The notes: generated by a model from the sequence alone, not told the origin. A DNA stretch of 64,000 bases from Jeotgalibacillus marinus (GCF_040801915.1 NZ_JBFMIA010000002.1:62001-126000); one strand, 5' to 3'; numbered from the stretch's first letter, positions 17,006 to 26,658 are shown. Program-made: numbers and translations.

Positions 17006-18553
17006 TTAAGAGTTTTGTTTGATATGACAACTTCCTTCACGAATTTCGTTTAGATATTGCATAAACCTTTCAAAAGCAGCTTGTCCCTGCGAATCGCGTT
17101 TAAATACACCCGCGTCTTCAAGCACTTTTGAAAAAACAAACCCTACATGTTTACGAAGCACCTCTTGAACCGATCTTGCTGTAATCACTCCCTCTTCCAC
17201 GACTACTTTTTTTGCCCATTGTACATGTTTTGCTGTCCGTTCATCTTTAATTGCTTTATCCAAGGAATCATTAACTAGATGATCAGCAAGAAGGCTAAGT
17301 TCTTCCTTTAAACGCCCTGGTAGAACCGCAAGTCCCATTACTTCGATCAAGCCAATATTTTCTTTTTTAATATGATGAACCTCTTTATGCGGATGAAAAA
17401 TTCCTAATGGATGCTCTTCGTTTGTTCGATTATTTCTTAAAACTAAATCGAGTTGGAAGAAACCGTCTATCATTCTTGCGATAGGGGTTACTGTATTGTG
17501 TGGGATACCCTTTGTATTAGCGTGAATAGAGGCTGATTCATCGCTGTAGCCTTTCCACGCTGTTAAAATTAGGTTACCCAGCTCAGAAATTTGGTCGCGA
17601 TTTTCCCCCCTTAGTCTCACTACCGACATCGCCCACTTAACCGTACCAACCTCAACTTTTTCAAAACCTGCAATCAGATACTTCTTTTCTACAGGCGCTT
17701 TCGCCATCGGAAAGTCGTGTCTTCCTGCTTGGAAATGGTCGTGACTTAAAATTGATCCACCGACAATTGGAAGATCCGCATTGGAACCAACAAAATAATG
17801 AGGAAATTGCTCAACAAATTGTAAGAGACGATCAAATCCACTTTTTGAGATTTTCATTGGTCTGTGTTCCTCAGAAAAGATAATTGCATGTTCGTTATAA
17901 TACACATATGGAGAAAATTGAAAATACCATCTCTCGTTTGTTAAATTCACAGGGATAATTCGATGATTATTTCTTGCGGGGTGATTGATTCTTCCAGCAT
18001 ATCCAACGTTTTCTTTACATAATAAACAGAGTGGATAACTAATGGATTTAGCCTGCTTCTCTGTCGCAATGGTTTCTGGATCTTTTTCAGGCTTGGATAA
18101 ATTGATTGTTATTTCAAGGCTTCCATATTCAGTTTCGCTATACCAGTGATCATTTTTTGCGATCCGATCTGTTCTTATATAATTTGCATTTTTTGATAAC
18201 GTGTAGAAATAATCAGTTGCAAGCGATGGGGATTGACAATAGCGTGTGAAAAATGAATGGTTAACTTCAGAAGGACGTGATAATAAGCAATCCATAAGTT
18301 CAGCATCCAGCTGGTCGCGTTCTGTGATGCTATTTACTTGCAATACCCCCTCTTCCGCCGCCCAACCAAGGATATTCCCAAGTATTTCTACTGGATAATC
18401 TAACATTTCTTCTGGTGGTTTCACTTCTTTTATATCGTCCAACTGAAGGATTCTCATCAGACGATTTCTTACATAATCCTTGTCCATACTTCCTACCATC
18501 TGTTTTTGGATACCAAACTGGATTAATCGTTCAACCTGAATGGATATAAACAC
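17006..18553 (-). CDS. galT: UTP/UDP-glucose-hexose-1-phosphate uridylyltransferase, type 2
   Basis: Leloir pathway: UDP-glucose + galactose-1-P gives glucose-1-P + UDP-galactose. At 515 residues it belongs to the longer Firmicutes GalT2 type (about 490-515) rather than the 350-residue E. coli type. Visible motifs are SYPLCLLCKENVGYAGR, the histidine-rich nucleotidyl site GGSILSHDHFQAGRHDFPM near residue 265, and HNTVTPIARM near 345. It is the last gene of galK-galE-galT, 24 nt after galE. The start is provisional; later ATGs exist at MVGSMDKDYV. Confidence 0.94.
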   Translation of the reverse strand: MFISIQVERLIQFGIQKQMVGSMDKDYVRNRLMRILQLDDIKEVKPPEEMLDYPVEILGNILGWAAEEGVLQVNSITERDQLDAELMDCLLSRPSEVNHSFFTRYCQSPSLATDYFYTLSKNANYIRTDRIAKNDHWYSETEYGSLEITINLSKPEKDPETIATEKQAKSISYPLCLLCKENVGYAGRINHPARNNHRIIPVNLTNERWYFQFSPYVYYNEHAIIFSEEHRPMKISKSGFDRLLQFVEQFPHYFVGSNADLPIVGGSILSHDHFQAGRHDFPMAKAPVEKKYLIAGFEKVEVGTVKWAMSVVRLRGENRDQISELGNLILTAWKGYSDESASIHANTKGIPHNTVTPIARMIDGFFQLDLVLRNNRTNEEHPLGIFHPHKEVHHIKKENIGLIEVMGLAVLPGRLKEELSLLADHLVNDSLDKAIKDERTAKHVQWAKKVVVEEGVITARSVQEVLRKHVGFVFSKVLEDAGVFKRDSQGQAAFERFMQYLNEIREGSCHIKQNS

Positions 18554-18577
18554 AGAATTCCTCCTTTAAATCCACAG

Positions 18578-19573
18578 TTATTTATGAGTCGTATAACCAT
18601 TTGGATGGTTAACATACCAATTCCAAGCGCTTTCAATAATCGTCTCTAAAGAAGTGTAGTTAGGTGACCACTTTAATTGGCGTGTTGCTTTTGCAGATGA
18701 AGCAACGAGGTAAGCAGGATCACCTTCACGTCTTGGTGCCATTCGAGCAGGGATTTTTTGTCCTGTCACTTTACGTGCTGTTTCAATTACTTCCATCACA
18801 CTAAAACCTTTTCCATTTCCTAGGTTGTATACGTCACTTTTTGCCTCATCACTTAATTTTTCCAATGATAGTAAATGTGCATCGACTAAATCAGTTACGT
18901 GTATGTAATCACGTATACACGTACCATCCGGTGTTTTATAATCCGAACCAAAAACAGTGATTTCATCTCGCTGGTTAAGCGCTACTTGTAGCACGATTGG
19001 AATAAGATGAGTCTCTGGACGATGGTCTTCACCTTTTTTCCCTTCAATATCTGCTCCTGCAACGTTGAAATAGCGCAGTGCAATCCAGCGAATTCCATAA
19101 GCATTCTCAGCCCACTTCAATATCTTTTCAATTGCGAGTTTTGTTTCTCCATATGGATTCGTTGGCACAGCCTGATCATTCTCATCGATATATTGAGACT
19201 GTGGCTCTCCGTAGATAGCAGCAGTTGAAGAAAATACGATTTTTTTCACTTCATGACGATTCATTGCTTGTAACAGTGAAATAGCTCCTCCAACATTATT
19301 ATCATAATATTTAAGAGGATCTTTAACACTTTCACCAACTAAAGAATCTGCTGCAAAATGAATGACCGCTTCCACATCATGAGAAGAAAATACAGTATCT
19401 AAAAATGCGCTATCTCGAAGATCCCCTTGATAAAACGTGGTATCGTCGTCTACCGCTTGCTGATGTCCTGTTTGTAAACTATCAATAATTATTACATCTT
19501 TATTTTGGCGTTTTAACGCGAGCACTGCATGGCTTCCTATGTACCCAGCACCACCTGTTACAATGATTGACAT
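18578..19573 (-). CDS. galE: UDP-glucose 4-epimerase
   Basis: Interconverts UDP-galactose and UDP-glucose with bound NAD. The 331-residue SDR-family protein shows the Rossmann start VTGGAGYIGSHAVLAL, the catalytic Ser region FSSTAAIYGEP and YxxxK in NPYGETKLAIEKIL near residue 148, and substrate-binding LRYFNVAGAD. It lies between galK (93 nt upstream) and galT. Confidence 0.97.
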   Translation of the reverse strand: MSIIVTGGAGYIGSHAVLALKRQNKDVIIIDSLQTGHQQAVDDDTTFYQGDLRDSAFLDTVFSSHDVEAVIHFAADSLVGESVKDPLKYYDNNVGGAISLLQAMNRHEVKKIVFSSTAAIYGEPQSQYIDENDQAVPTNPYGETKLAIEKILKWAENAYGIRWIALRYFNVAGADIEGKKGEDHRPETHLIPIVLQVALNQRDEITVFGSDYKTPDGTCIRDYIHVTDLVDAHLLSLEKLSDEAKSDVYNLGNGKGFSVMEVIETARKVTGQKIPARMAPRREGDPAYLVASSAKATRQLKWSPNYTSLETIIESAWNWYVNHPNGYTTHK

Positions 19574-19666
19574 TGATCAGCGCCTCCTTGTTTTATGAAC
19601 TACCTTCAGAAAAATACGTTCAGCCCTTTAAAGTAGGCTTAGTTAACTCTATTAATGCGGTGTCAT

Positions 19667-20842
19667 TCATGCATTTTTCTTCATTTCATGTGCTCCATCT
19701 CCAACACGAGCAGTATAAAATGTTGCTTTCAATCCACATTCTTTGAAGTAGTGAGCACCAACGTTTTCAATAAAACTTGGAATAGATGATGTTTTTACAA
19801 TCGCAATCGCACATCCTCCAAATCCCGCTCCTGTCATGCGAGCACCAATCACACCAGTTTGTTTCCATGCAAATTCAACTAATGTGTCTAATTCTTTTCC
19901 GGTAACTTCGAAATCATTTTTCAGTGATCGATGAGAATCATTCATCAATTCACCCACAGCTAGTAAATCCCCTGCTTTCAAATAATTCAAGGCTTTTTCT
20001 GTTCTGGCATTTTCATATATTACATGAGCTGCTCTTTTAATCAAAAGCTCGTCATTTATCACACTTTTTATTTCCTCAAACTTCTCTGGAGTTACTTCAC
20101 CCAATGATCGAACAGGAATGTTTTGTTGGATGCGCTTTAGAGCTTCCTCACATTCATTGCGCCTTTCATTATATTTTGACGATGCTAATTGTCGGCGTTT
20201 ATTTGTGTTCATAATAACGATTTGTTCTTCTTCTAACTCTACGGGAGCATATTCGTATTCAAGCGTGTCACAGTTTAACCATATTGCATGCCCTTTTTTA
20301 CCCATTCCGATCGCAAACTGATCCATGATTCCGCTATGTACGCCAATGTATTCGTTTTCCACCATTTTACATACCTTAATCATTTCAATACGTTCAATCG
20401 TTAAATTAAACAAACGTTGAAGTAGGACGCCTGTAGCCATCTCAATCGATGCAGATGATGATAGGCCTGCGCCATTTGGAATATCACCGTAGTATAGAAC
20501 ATCAAATCCATGATCAATCGCGTGTCCATTTTCTATGAAAAATTTTGTTACACCTTTTGGATAATTGGTCCAATCGGCTGCTGGATCAAAGCTCAGAGAA
20601 TCTAGTGAGTTTTCAAGCACACCTAATTCCTCAAAATTAAGTGACATAAATCGAATCATACGATCATTTCTTTTTGCAACTAAAGCATAAGTGCCATATG
20701 TGATCGCTAACGGAAAAACATTTCCTCCATTATAATCTGTGTGTTCACCAATTAAATTAATTCGTCCCGGAGCGAAGAAACGATGCTCATGCTCTCGTTG
20801 AAAAACCCTTTTAAATGAATTTTCTAAAAAATCCAACCTCAT
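19667..20842 (-). CDS. galK: Galactokinase
   Basis: Phosphorylates galactose at C1. The 391-residue GHMP kinase has the galactokinase signature GRINLIGEHTDYNGGNVFP near residue 25, the ATP loop GAGLSSSASIEMATG near 128, and the C-terminal MTGAGFGGCAIAI motif near 340. It is first in the gal operon; ATG follows AGGAGGTTGGAGT. Upstream is about 420 nt of AT-rich non-coding DNA. The operon is absent from this position in B. subtilis. Confidence 0.97.
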   Translation of the reverse strand: MRLDFLENSFKRVFQREHEHRFFAPGRINLIGEHTDYNGGNVFPLAITYGTYALVAKRNDRMIRFMSLNFEELGVLENSLDSLSFDPAADWTNYPKGVTKFFIENGHAIDHGFDVLYYGDIPNGAGLSSSASIEMATGVLLQRLFNLTIERIEMIKVCKMVENEYIGVHSGIMDQFAIGMGKKGHAIWLNCDTLEYEYAPVELEEEQIVIMNTNKRRQLASSKYNERRNECEEALKRIQQNIPVRSLGEVTPEKFEEIKSVINDELLIKRAAHVIYENARTEKALNYLKAGDLLAVGELMNDSHRSLKNDFEVTGKELDTLVEFAWKQTGVIGARMTGAGFGGCAIAIVKTSSIPSFIENVGAHYFKECGLKATFYTARVGDGAHEMKKNA

Positions 20843-21260
20843 ACTCCAACCTCCTGTTTACCTAAAGAAACAACAATGAAGACGATTACAATTCTATTTT
20901 AAATTTATTTTAGTTAAAATCAATGAAAATAATATAAATTTTTCAAAATATTTTATTATTCTATTATTTTTTTATAAAAGGGCGCTCTCAATTCAACAAC
21001 TGTCGAATGTTTTATATCGATGAAGTTACTTTGCTATTTCAGTAGCAGCTGTATTTGCAATTTCCTTTGGTTGTTTAATTCACTTGGGAGATGAATTAAC
21101 AACTTATTAACAACAGTAAATTTACTTGAATCAATCAATTTCAGCCTAGATCAAACGTGAATAAGTTACTGATGTTACTAAAAAATGGGGAATTGTTGGA
21201 ACTCAGAAGGATAACCTAACCTAGGAAGGAGAAGGTGGTAAGAAGGTAGTGAAAATGTAG
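20843..21260. other. gal operon upstream region
   Basis: AT-rich, no supported gene. A stretch of A/T tracts at 20890-20990 resembles an UP-element/promoter zone, but I cannot assign one promoter. No catabolite-response element of the TGWAANCGNTNWCA type was seen by eye. A single TGTCGAA (about 21003) is present. Confidence 0.4.
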
Positions 21261-21362
21261 TCAATATATATTGATACCTGCACCAAACGTAATACTCTCT
21301 GACAATGCCTCCACGCTAGGCATGATTTTCCCCTTTATGGCAGAGAAAAACCCAGCGATCAT
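21261..21362 (-). CDS. Small ORF (33 aa) just after the ywlC terminator; possibly an mntP C-terminal relic
   Basis: ATG at 21362 follows GGAG by 5 nt. The product begins MIAGFFSAIKGKIMPSVEAL and ends FGAGINIY. B. subtilis has the Mn2+ exporter gene mntP (ywlD) at exactly this place between ywlC and ywlE. The spacing G-K...E-A-L...I...F-G-x-G-I-x-I is weakly like an MntP C-terminal end, but the SD and the preceding terminator also fit a free small ORF. Both readings are weak. Confidence 0.25.
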   Translation of the reverse strand: MIAGFFSAIKGKIMPSVEALSESITFGAGINIY

Positions 21363-21371
21363 TTTTACTCC

Positions 21372-21407
21372 AAAAAAAACATGTCTCCAAAACCTAGAGA
21401 CATGTTT
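21372..21407 (-). terminator. Terminator of ywlC
   Basis: Perfect 10-bp stem AACATGTCTC/GAGACATGTT with a 9-nt loop, followed on the minus strand by TTTTTT. It begins 3 nt after the ywlC stop. Confidence 0.92.
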
Positions 21408-21409
21408 TA

Positions 21410-22459
21410 TTATTCAATTTCTTTTAACCATTTATGACCTGCGGCTTTGTCGAGTCGATTCATGATGGCTGCACCAATGCCTGAGGTTTCGTAGCTTTCT
21501 GCTAAAATGATATCCACAGCTTCTTCGTCAAATGCACGGATGCTGTCATAAAGTGAGTGGGCGGTTGTGTATAAGTCTTTACTGCTCCCACAAGCGACGA
21601 GTACATCTGCTTGTAATTGTTCGATCGTTTCTTTCACAGCTAAGACTCCGACCCTTTTATCCACTTGTTGATAAGTGTTGATCGTTTGTTGAAACCATTC
21701 CATTGAACCTTCTGTAACATAAAGAGGGGCAGTTGGTGCATAGTGTGTGTATTTCATGCCTGGTGAACGAGCTGTTTCATGTTGTTGCTGCATGGACGGA
21801 TCCACCTCAACAAAGCCTATACAGTCCTCAATCTCTTCCTTTGATACGCCTCCTGGTCGAAGGATCATTGGAGGATCAACGGTACAGTCAATAACGGTTG
21901 ATTCTACCCCTACGCCCGTTTCCCCAGCATCTACTATTCCTGCAATTCGTCCATTAAGATCGTGATAAACATGCTCTGCCGTTGTCGGACTCGGTTTGCC
22001 GCTACGATTGGCACTCGGTGCAGCGATTGGACGTGTGGATTGTTCGATTATAGCAAGCGCAACAGGATGGCTCGGAAGTCGAATGCCAACTGTATCGAGC
22101 CCAGCAGTTACTAACTCCGAAAATACACCTTGTTTCTTTCTAAATATAATCGTTAATGGTCCTGGCCAAAAGCTGTCCATAAGTTTTTCCGCCTTATCAC
22201 TAAAACCTTCCACTAAGCCTTTTAGTTGGCTTTTTAAAGCGATATGTACAATCAACGGATTATCAGATGGTCTGCCTTTTGCATTGAAAATTTTTTGCAC
22301 TGCTTGATCATTTGTCGCATCTGCACCAAGCCCATATACCGTCTCAGTTGGGAAGGCAACTGTTTGTCCGTCGTTTAATAATTGTGCAGCTTGTTGAATG
22401 TGTGAATAACTTTTATTTTTATCCACATTGTTATCCACAGTCCACCGGTTAGTGTGCAT
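21410..22459 (-). CDS. ywlC: Threonylcarbamoyl-AMP synthase (Sua5/YwlC)
   Basis: Makes threonylcarbamoyl-AMP from Thr, bicarbonate and ATP for the t6A modification of ANN-decoding tRNAs. The 349-residue protein has an N-terminal YrdC domain (FPTETVYGLGADATN near residue 40, KGRPSDNPLIVHI, APSANRSGKPSPT near 145, ILRPGGVSKE near 200) and a C-terminal Sua5 domain. SPGMKYTHYAP, which closes the linker, is the family signature. The ATG at 22459 follows GGGAGATG. Confidence 0.94.
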   Translation of the reverse strand: MHTNRWTVDNNVDKNKSYSHIQQAAQLLNDGQTVAFPTETVYGLGADATNDQAVQKIFNAKGRPSDNPLIVHIALKSQLKGLVEGFSDKAEKLMDSFWPGPLTIIFRKKQGVFSELVTAGLDTVGIRLPSHPVALAIIEQSTRPIAAPSANRSGKPSPTTAEHVYHDLNGRIAGIVDAGETGVGVESTVIDCTVDPPMILRPGGVSKEEIEDCIGFVEVDPSMQQQHETARSPGMKYTHYAPTAPLYVTEGSMEWFQQTINTYQQVDKRVGVLAVKETIEQLQADVLVACGSSKDLYTTAHSLYDSIRAFDEEAVDIILAESYETSGIGAAIMNRLDKAAGHKWLKEIE

Positions 22460-22686
22460 GTGAATCATCTCCCAAATCATTTTTATTTTTATGTTTTATC
22501 TGATCGAAACACTGTATTTTCTTCATTTAGCTCTAACTATCTTAAATTATTAGTTTATTATATTTATTTTAATCAACAATTTTGTTCTAATTGTCCACAA
22601 ACCGTGTATAACTTTAATCGTTTTGTGTATAAGTTTGTGCATAAATAAGTATTTATCGTTTTATTCGGTCCATTGAGGAGATTTAG

Positions 22687-23292
22687 TTAAAAAATCCATT
22701 TCCACCCTTTTTGAATCCAACTTACGATAGCAGAATCTACTTTCACCGTGTCGTCTGAAAGATCTTTTTCTGGGGATAAGTCTGTTTCGCACGTTTCTTC
22801 GCTATCCTTTTCTTTCTTTTTAGAGTCGCTTATTAACACTTGTCCACAAAGATCTGGAAAAATGGAACACCACCAGTTCTTTCCTTCAGCCTCACCAAGT
22901 CTAACGACAATGGTATCAAACACACCAGATGGAAACGTACCATCCTTCGTTATTTTAGTTGGAAAAAGATGCTTCTCAAATCGAACCGTGGCACCATAAG
23001 TGAAACCCTCGTTGATTAATGCGTTCTGCACAAGTTGTTCCCATTCACTTATCTGTTCTTCAATTTTTTCAATCACTGACTCTCTTTCCCACACGTTATC
23101 CACAGCAAACGTTTTGAACAACTCTTCTTGTAGCTGTTCGTAGATTTTTTCTTTTACAGCTTGGTCCTGTTCGTTGTCGCTATGCGCAAGCACACGAAAA
23201 CGGATATCTTGCTGCTCGTTTGCTTCTAATTGGTTAGTTGGAAAAAGTAAAGAGCTTGATAGAATTGCAGCTACTAGCATTTTTTTTCGCAT
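22687..23292 (-). CDS. spoIIR: Stage II sporulation protein R
   Basis: Forespore-secreted signal that activates SpoIIGA processing of pro-sigma-E in the mother cell. The 201-residue product has an N-terminal signal peptide (MRKKMLVAAILSSSLLFPT, cleavage probably near residue 24), then the SpoIIR signature IRFRVLAHSDNEQDQAVKEK and a GEAEGKNWWCSIFPDLC motif near residue 135. A long acidic/Lys-rich linker precedes the C-terminus. It lies between ywlC and prmC, as in B. subtilis; a forespore sigma-F promoter is expected but was not located. Confidence 0.93.
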   Translation of the reverse strand: MRKKMLVAAILSSSLLFPTNQLEANEQQDIRFRVLAHSDNEQDQAVKEKIYEQLQEELFKTFAVDNVWERESVIEKIEEQISEWEQLVQNALINEGFTYGATVRFEKHLFPTKITKDGTFPSGVFDTIVVRLGEAEGKNWWCSIFPDLCGQVLISDSKKKEKDSEETCETDLSPEKDLSDDTVKVDSAIVSWIQKGWKWIF

Positions 23293-23346
23293 AATCGTTC
23301 CTCCACACTTCAGTTACTACGACAGTGTGGACGAATGATTTAACTT

Positions 23347-24219
23347 TTAAACATGAGGCGTTAATCGACAAAATACCATTCGATCTTTCCCGTTAATGTC
23401 ATACACAACTTCAACCTCGTCCTGTGGAAATACGTTTTGTAAAAGTTGTGATACGGGTTTCCCTTGACCAGCCCCGACTTCGAAGCCAATTAAGCCCGGA
23501 CGATTCATTCGCCCTGGAAGTTGTTCACTCATTTGACGATATAGCTTGAGCCCCTCTTCATCCGCAAACAGCGCTTCGTGAGGCTCGTGATTCACCACAA
23601 CATCAGACATTGATGATTGATCAGAATGTGGAATGTACGGTGGGTTCGACAATACCACATCAATCTGTTCATTTTGATCAAGAGGTGTGAACAGGTCACC
23701 TTCCAAAAATTTAACCTCAGCTTGCAGAGTTTCTGCGTTAGTTCTTGCAACAGCGAGTGCAGCCTGTGATAAGTCGACTGCTTTAACGCTCCAGGTCGGA
23801 CGTTCAAGTTTAACAGTCACTGCTATCGCTCCACTGCCCGTCCCAATATCCACAAACGATAACGGAGCTTCTTTCTCAAATAGTTTTTCACAGCGCTCAA
23901 GTGCATAGAAAATAAGTTCTTCTGTTTCTGGACGGGGAATTAGTACATCTTTATTTACCCTAAATGTTCGTCCGAAAAATGATTCAACACCCATTATGTG
24001 CTGAACTGGAATACCCTGAGCATGCTTTTGTATGACTTGCTCATATTGGTCAAAATCTTCGTTTGTCATATCTTCTCGAAAGTTCATAAACATTTTTGTT
24101 CGATCTACATTTAAGACGTACTGCAATAAAATTTCGGCTGCATAAGGCTCGCGTTCACGGTCCTCTAAATAAGAAGAAGCCCAATTAAGGGCCTCATAAA
24201 TTTTATACATTTTCGCCAT
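23347..24219 (-). CDS. prmC: Peptide chain release factor N5-glutamine methyltransferase
   Basis: SAM-dependent methylation of the GGQ glutamine of release factors. The 290-residue protein has an N-terminal helical domain, then a Rossmann methyltransferase fold with VDIGTGSGAIAVTVK near residue 121 and the substrate motif LSNPPYIPHS near 193. Its start overlaps the 3' end of prfA, its own substrate gene, by 17 nt, so the pair is translationally coupled. A second ATG three codons in is possible. Confidence 0.95.
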   Translation of the reverse strand: MAKMYKIYEALNWASSYLEDREREPYAAEILLQYVLNVDRTKMFMNFREDMTNEDFDQYEQVIQKHAQGIPVQHIMGVESFFGRTFRVNKDVLIPRPETEELIFYALERCEKLFEKEAPLSFVDIGTGSGAIAVTVKLERPTWSVKAVDLSQAALAVARTNAETLQAEVKFLEGDLFTPLDQNEQIDVVLSNPPYIPHSDQSSMSDVVVNHEPHEALFADEEGLKLYRQMSEQLPGRMNRPGLIGFEVGAGQGKPVSQLLQNVFPQDEVEVVYDINGKDRMVFCRLTPHV

Positions 24220-25285
24220 TGTTCATTGACTCCATTTTACTAGATTGCTCTTCCATGATCAGCGCTTCAACCACTTCATCAAGCTTGCCTTGTAAAATTT
24301 GATCCAGTTTTTGAATCGTTAAGCCAATTCGGTGATCGGTTACACGGTTTTGCGGGAAATTGTACGTACGAATTCGTTCAGAACGGTCACCTGAGCCTAC
24401 AGCTGACTTACGTACTGCGTCATATTCCGCTTGAGCTTCTTGTTGGAATTTATCATACACACGAGCGCGCAATAATTTCATCGCTTTTTCTTTGTTTTTG
24501 ATTTGTGATTTTTCATCTTGAATCGATGCGACAATGCCTGTTGGTACGTGCGTTAAACGAACGGCAGACATTGTTGTATTTACCGACTGTCCACCTGGTC
24601 CACTTGACGCAAATGTATCAACGCGAATGTCTTTTTCATGAATGTCGATCTCAACTTCTTCTGTTTCAGGCAAACACGCAACCGTTGCTGTTGATGTATG
24701 AATTCGTCCGCCAGATTCAGTTTCAGGTACACGTTGAACGCGATGTGCCCCATTTTCAAATTTCATGTGAGAGTAGGCACCGTTTCCATTGACCATAAAG
24801 ATAATTTCTTTATAGCCACCAACATCTGTTGTGCTTGCTTCAATGACTTCAATCTTCCAGCCTTGTACTTCTGCATAACGGCTATACATACGATAAAGGT
24901 CGCCGGCAAATAAAGCCGCTTCATCACCGCCAGCAGCACCCCTAATTTCCATAATTACGTTTTTATCATCGTTTGGATCTTTTGGAATTAGCAACACGTG
25001 AAGCTTTTCTTCTAGCATTTCAATTTCTTTCGCTAGTTCATTCACTTCTTCTTTCACCATTTCGCGCATGTCAGCATCAAGCTTTTCATCCAGCATCTCT
25101 TTTGCATCTTTATGCTGTTGGTACACTTCCTTATACTGACGATACGTTTCAACCGTTTCTGTCATATCAGACTGTTCTTTTGAGTAATCACGCAGTTTAT
25201 GCGTATCACTAATAATTGCTGGATCACTAAGCATTTCATTTAATTTATCATAACGGTCTTCTACCGCCTGTAATCGATCAAACAT
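24203..25285 (-). CDS. prfA: Peptide chain release factor 1
   Basis: Terminates translation at UAA/UAG. The 360-residue protein has an N-terminal coiled-coil domain, the codon-recognition domain with RVPETESGGRIHTSTATVA (PxT-type tripeptide near residue 185) and the peptidyl-transferase loop SSGPGGQSVNTT near 232. It is followed by the overlapping prmC, whose product modifies its GGQ. Confidence 0.97.
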   Translation of the reverse strand: MFDRLQAVEDRYDKLNEMLSDPAIISDTHKLRDYSKEQSDMTETVETYRQYKEVYQQHKDAKEMLDEKLDADMREMVKEEVNELAKEIEMLEEKLHVLLIPKDPNDDKNVIMEIRGAAGGDEAALFAGDLYRMYSRYAEVQGWKIEVIEASTTDVGGYKEIIFMVNGNGAYSHMKFENGAHRVQRVPETESGGRIHTSTATVACLPETEEVEIDIHEKDIRVDTFASSGPGGQSVNTTMSAVRLTHVPTGIVASIQDEKSQIKNKEKAMKLLRARVYDKFQQEAQAEYDAVRKSAVGSGDRSERIRTYNFPQNRVTDHRIGLTIQKLDQILQGKLDEVVEALIMEEQSSKMESMNNGENV

Positions 25286-25396
25286 GATTGCTCACCTCTT
25301 TAGATAGTATATAGGAATAGCTGTTTGTAGACAATGTTTACAAAATAAAAACACCTCTATTACCAGCTTTCGCCTTTAAATGAGGTGTTCATTTTA

Positions 25397-26014
25397 TTAT
25401 GAAGACGGTTGAATAGAAGAATCATTCGCAACCGTTACGCCTTTTGGAACTTCATGATGGTGTCTGCAACGTGGTTCGTAGGCCTCCGAAGCACCAACTA
25501 AAATGATTGGATCATCATAGCCTGCTGGGCGCCCTTCAATTAAACGTTGCGTTCTGCTTGCAGGCGATCCACAAACTGCACAAACTGCTTGAAACTTGGT
25601 CACTTGCTCAGCTAATGCCATTAAATGAGGTACCGGTCCAAATGGTTCACCTTTAAAATCTTGGTCAAGACCTGCAACAACTACTCGATACCCATGATCA
25701 GCTAATTTTGTTACGACATCAATTATGCCGTGATCAAAAAATTGCACTTCATCAATTGCAATTAAATCTGTATCAGGCGTTACTTGTTCCCAAATTTCAG
25801 AAGACCCATCAGCCGGAGCTGCGATAACAGATGCACCATTATGTGAAACGATCGCCTCTTCACTATAACGATCATCTACCTTCGGCTTAAACACCAAAAT
25901 TCGTTGTCGTGCAAATTGCGCTCTACGTACACGTCTGATCAATTCCTCTGACTTCCCAGAAAACATACTTCCGCAAATAACCTCAACCCAGCCTGATTGC
26001 TTCATCACATACAC
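25397..26014 (-). CDS. tdk: Thymidine kinase
   Basis: dThd + ATP gives dTMP. I choose the GTG at 26014, giving a 205-residue product that starts (M)YVMKQSGWVEVICGSMFSGK, matching the B. subtilis N-terminus MYIMKQSGW, with AAGGAG 11 nt upstream; the alternative ATG is three codons later. Walker A GSMFSGKS near residue 16, Walker B IAIDEVQFFD near 90, and a zinc site from CAVC and the CRHHH end. It is preceded by rpmE and followed by prfA. The C-terminal tail (ANDSSIQPSS) is variable. Confidence 0.93.
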   Translation of the reverse strand: MYVMKQSGWVEVICGSMFSGKSEELIRRVRRAQFARQRILVFKPKVDDRYSEEAIVSHNGASVIAAPADGSSEIWEQVTPDTDLIAIDEVQFFDHGIIDVVTKLADHGYRVVVAGLDQDFKGEPFGPVPHLMALAEQVTKFQAVCAVCGSPASRTQRLIEGRPAGYDDPIILVGASEAYEPRCRHHHEVPKGVTVANDSSIQPSS

Positions 26015-26272
26015 CAGACACTCAGCTCCTTCCGCTTTTGCTTTTTCAATTGCGAGGTAAACACTTTTTAGCGAAAAAGCACTACACATCAACGATCTAT
26101 ATGAAAAATAAAAGAATGATCTCCTTTTTATTTGTTATGTAAGAGGAGTCATTCGACGTATTATGTTTGCCTTTGTTAATGGTTTTATTTTACGTGGTTA
26201 GTAAAAATAGAACAGGGGATAATTAGACCCAATTCGTCAATATCCCCCTTTTTTTCCCTATTTTAGCCGTAA

Positions 26273-26303
26273 AAAAACAGGCAAGACAAGCTCTTGCCTG
26301 TTT
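26273..26303 (-). terminator. Terminator of rpmE
   Basis: Perfect 12-bp stem AAACAGGCAAGA/TCTTGCCTGTTT with a 5- to 6-nt loop, followed on the minus strand by TTTTTT. Confidence 0.92.
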
Positions 26304-26308
26304 GAAAT

Positions 26309-26527
26309 TTATTCTGACTTAACTGTTTCTTTAAGACCGTATTTTTTGTTGAAACGATCTACACGTCCATCCGCTGCTGCGAATTTCTGACGACCTGTAT
26401 AGAATGGGTGACATTCAGAACAAACCTCAACACGAATATCTTCTTTCACAGAACCAGTTTCAAATTCATTACCGCAAGTACAAGAAACCTTAGCAATTTT
26501 GAAATTTGGATGAATTCCTGCTCTCAT
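26309..26527 (-). CDS. rpmE: 50S ribosomal protein L31, zinc-containing form
   Basis: A 72-residue L31 with four cysteines in two pairs (SCTCGNEF and VCSECHPFYTG), i.e. the Zn-binding C+ form rather than the zinc-independent YtiA paralogue. The start MRAGIHPNFK is chosen because GGAAGGAG lies 10 nt upstream; the ATG three codons earlier overlaps the SD. It lies between rho and tdk, as in B. subtilis. Confidence 0.97.
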   Translation of the reverse strand: MRAGIHPNFKIAKVSCTCGNEFETGSVKEDIRVEVCSECHPFYTGRQKFAAADGRVDRFNKKYGLKETVKSE

Positions 26528-26658
26528 CTCTTTCATCTCCTTCCGCCCTGAACCATCTGGAACAGAGTAAGTAATTATAAGAATACCATGTAACTAAGTG
26601 TCGATCAAGCACACTGCTAATATTATAACAGCGTCTTTTTCGATAATCAACCACTCAT

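Noticed and set aside
16798..17040. 80-codon minus-strand frame after galT, possibly a TnpB C-terminus
   Set aside because: It crosses the gal terminator and the structured IS605-like end, and lacks the zinc-finger cysteines and RuvC residues of TnpB.
26015..26092. N-terminal extension of tdk to 231 residues
   Set aside because: The extra 26 residues have no family match and include the Shine-Dalgarno; the B. subtilis-like start (M)YVMKQSGW is preferred.
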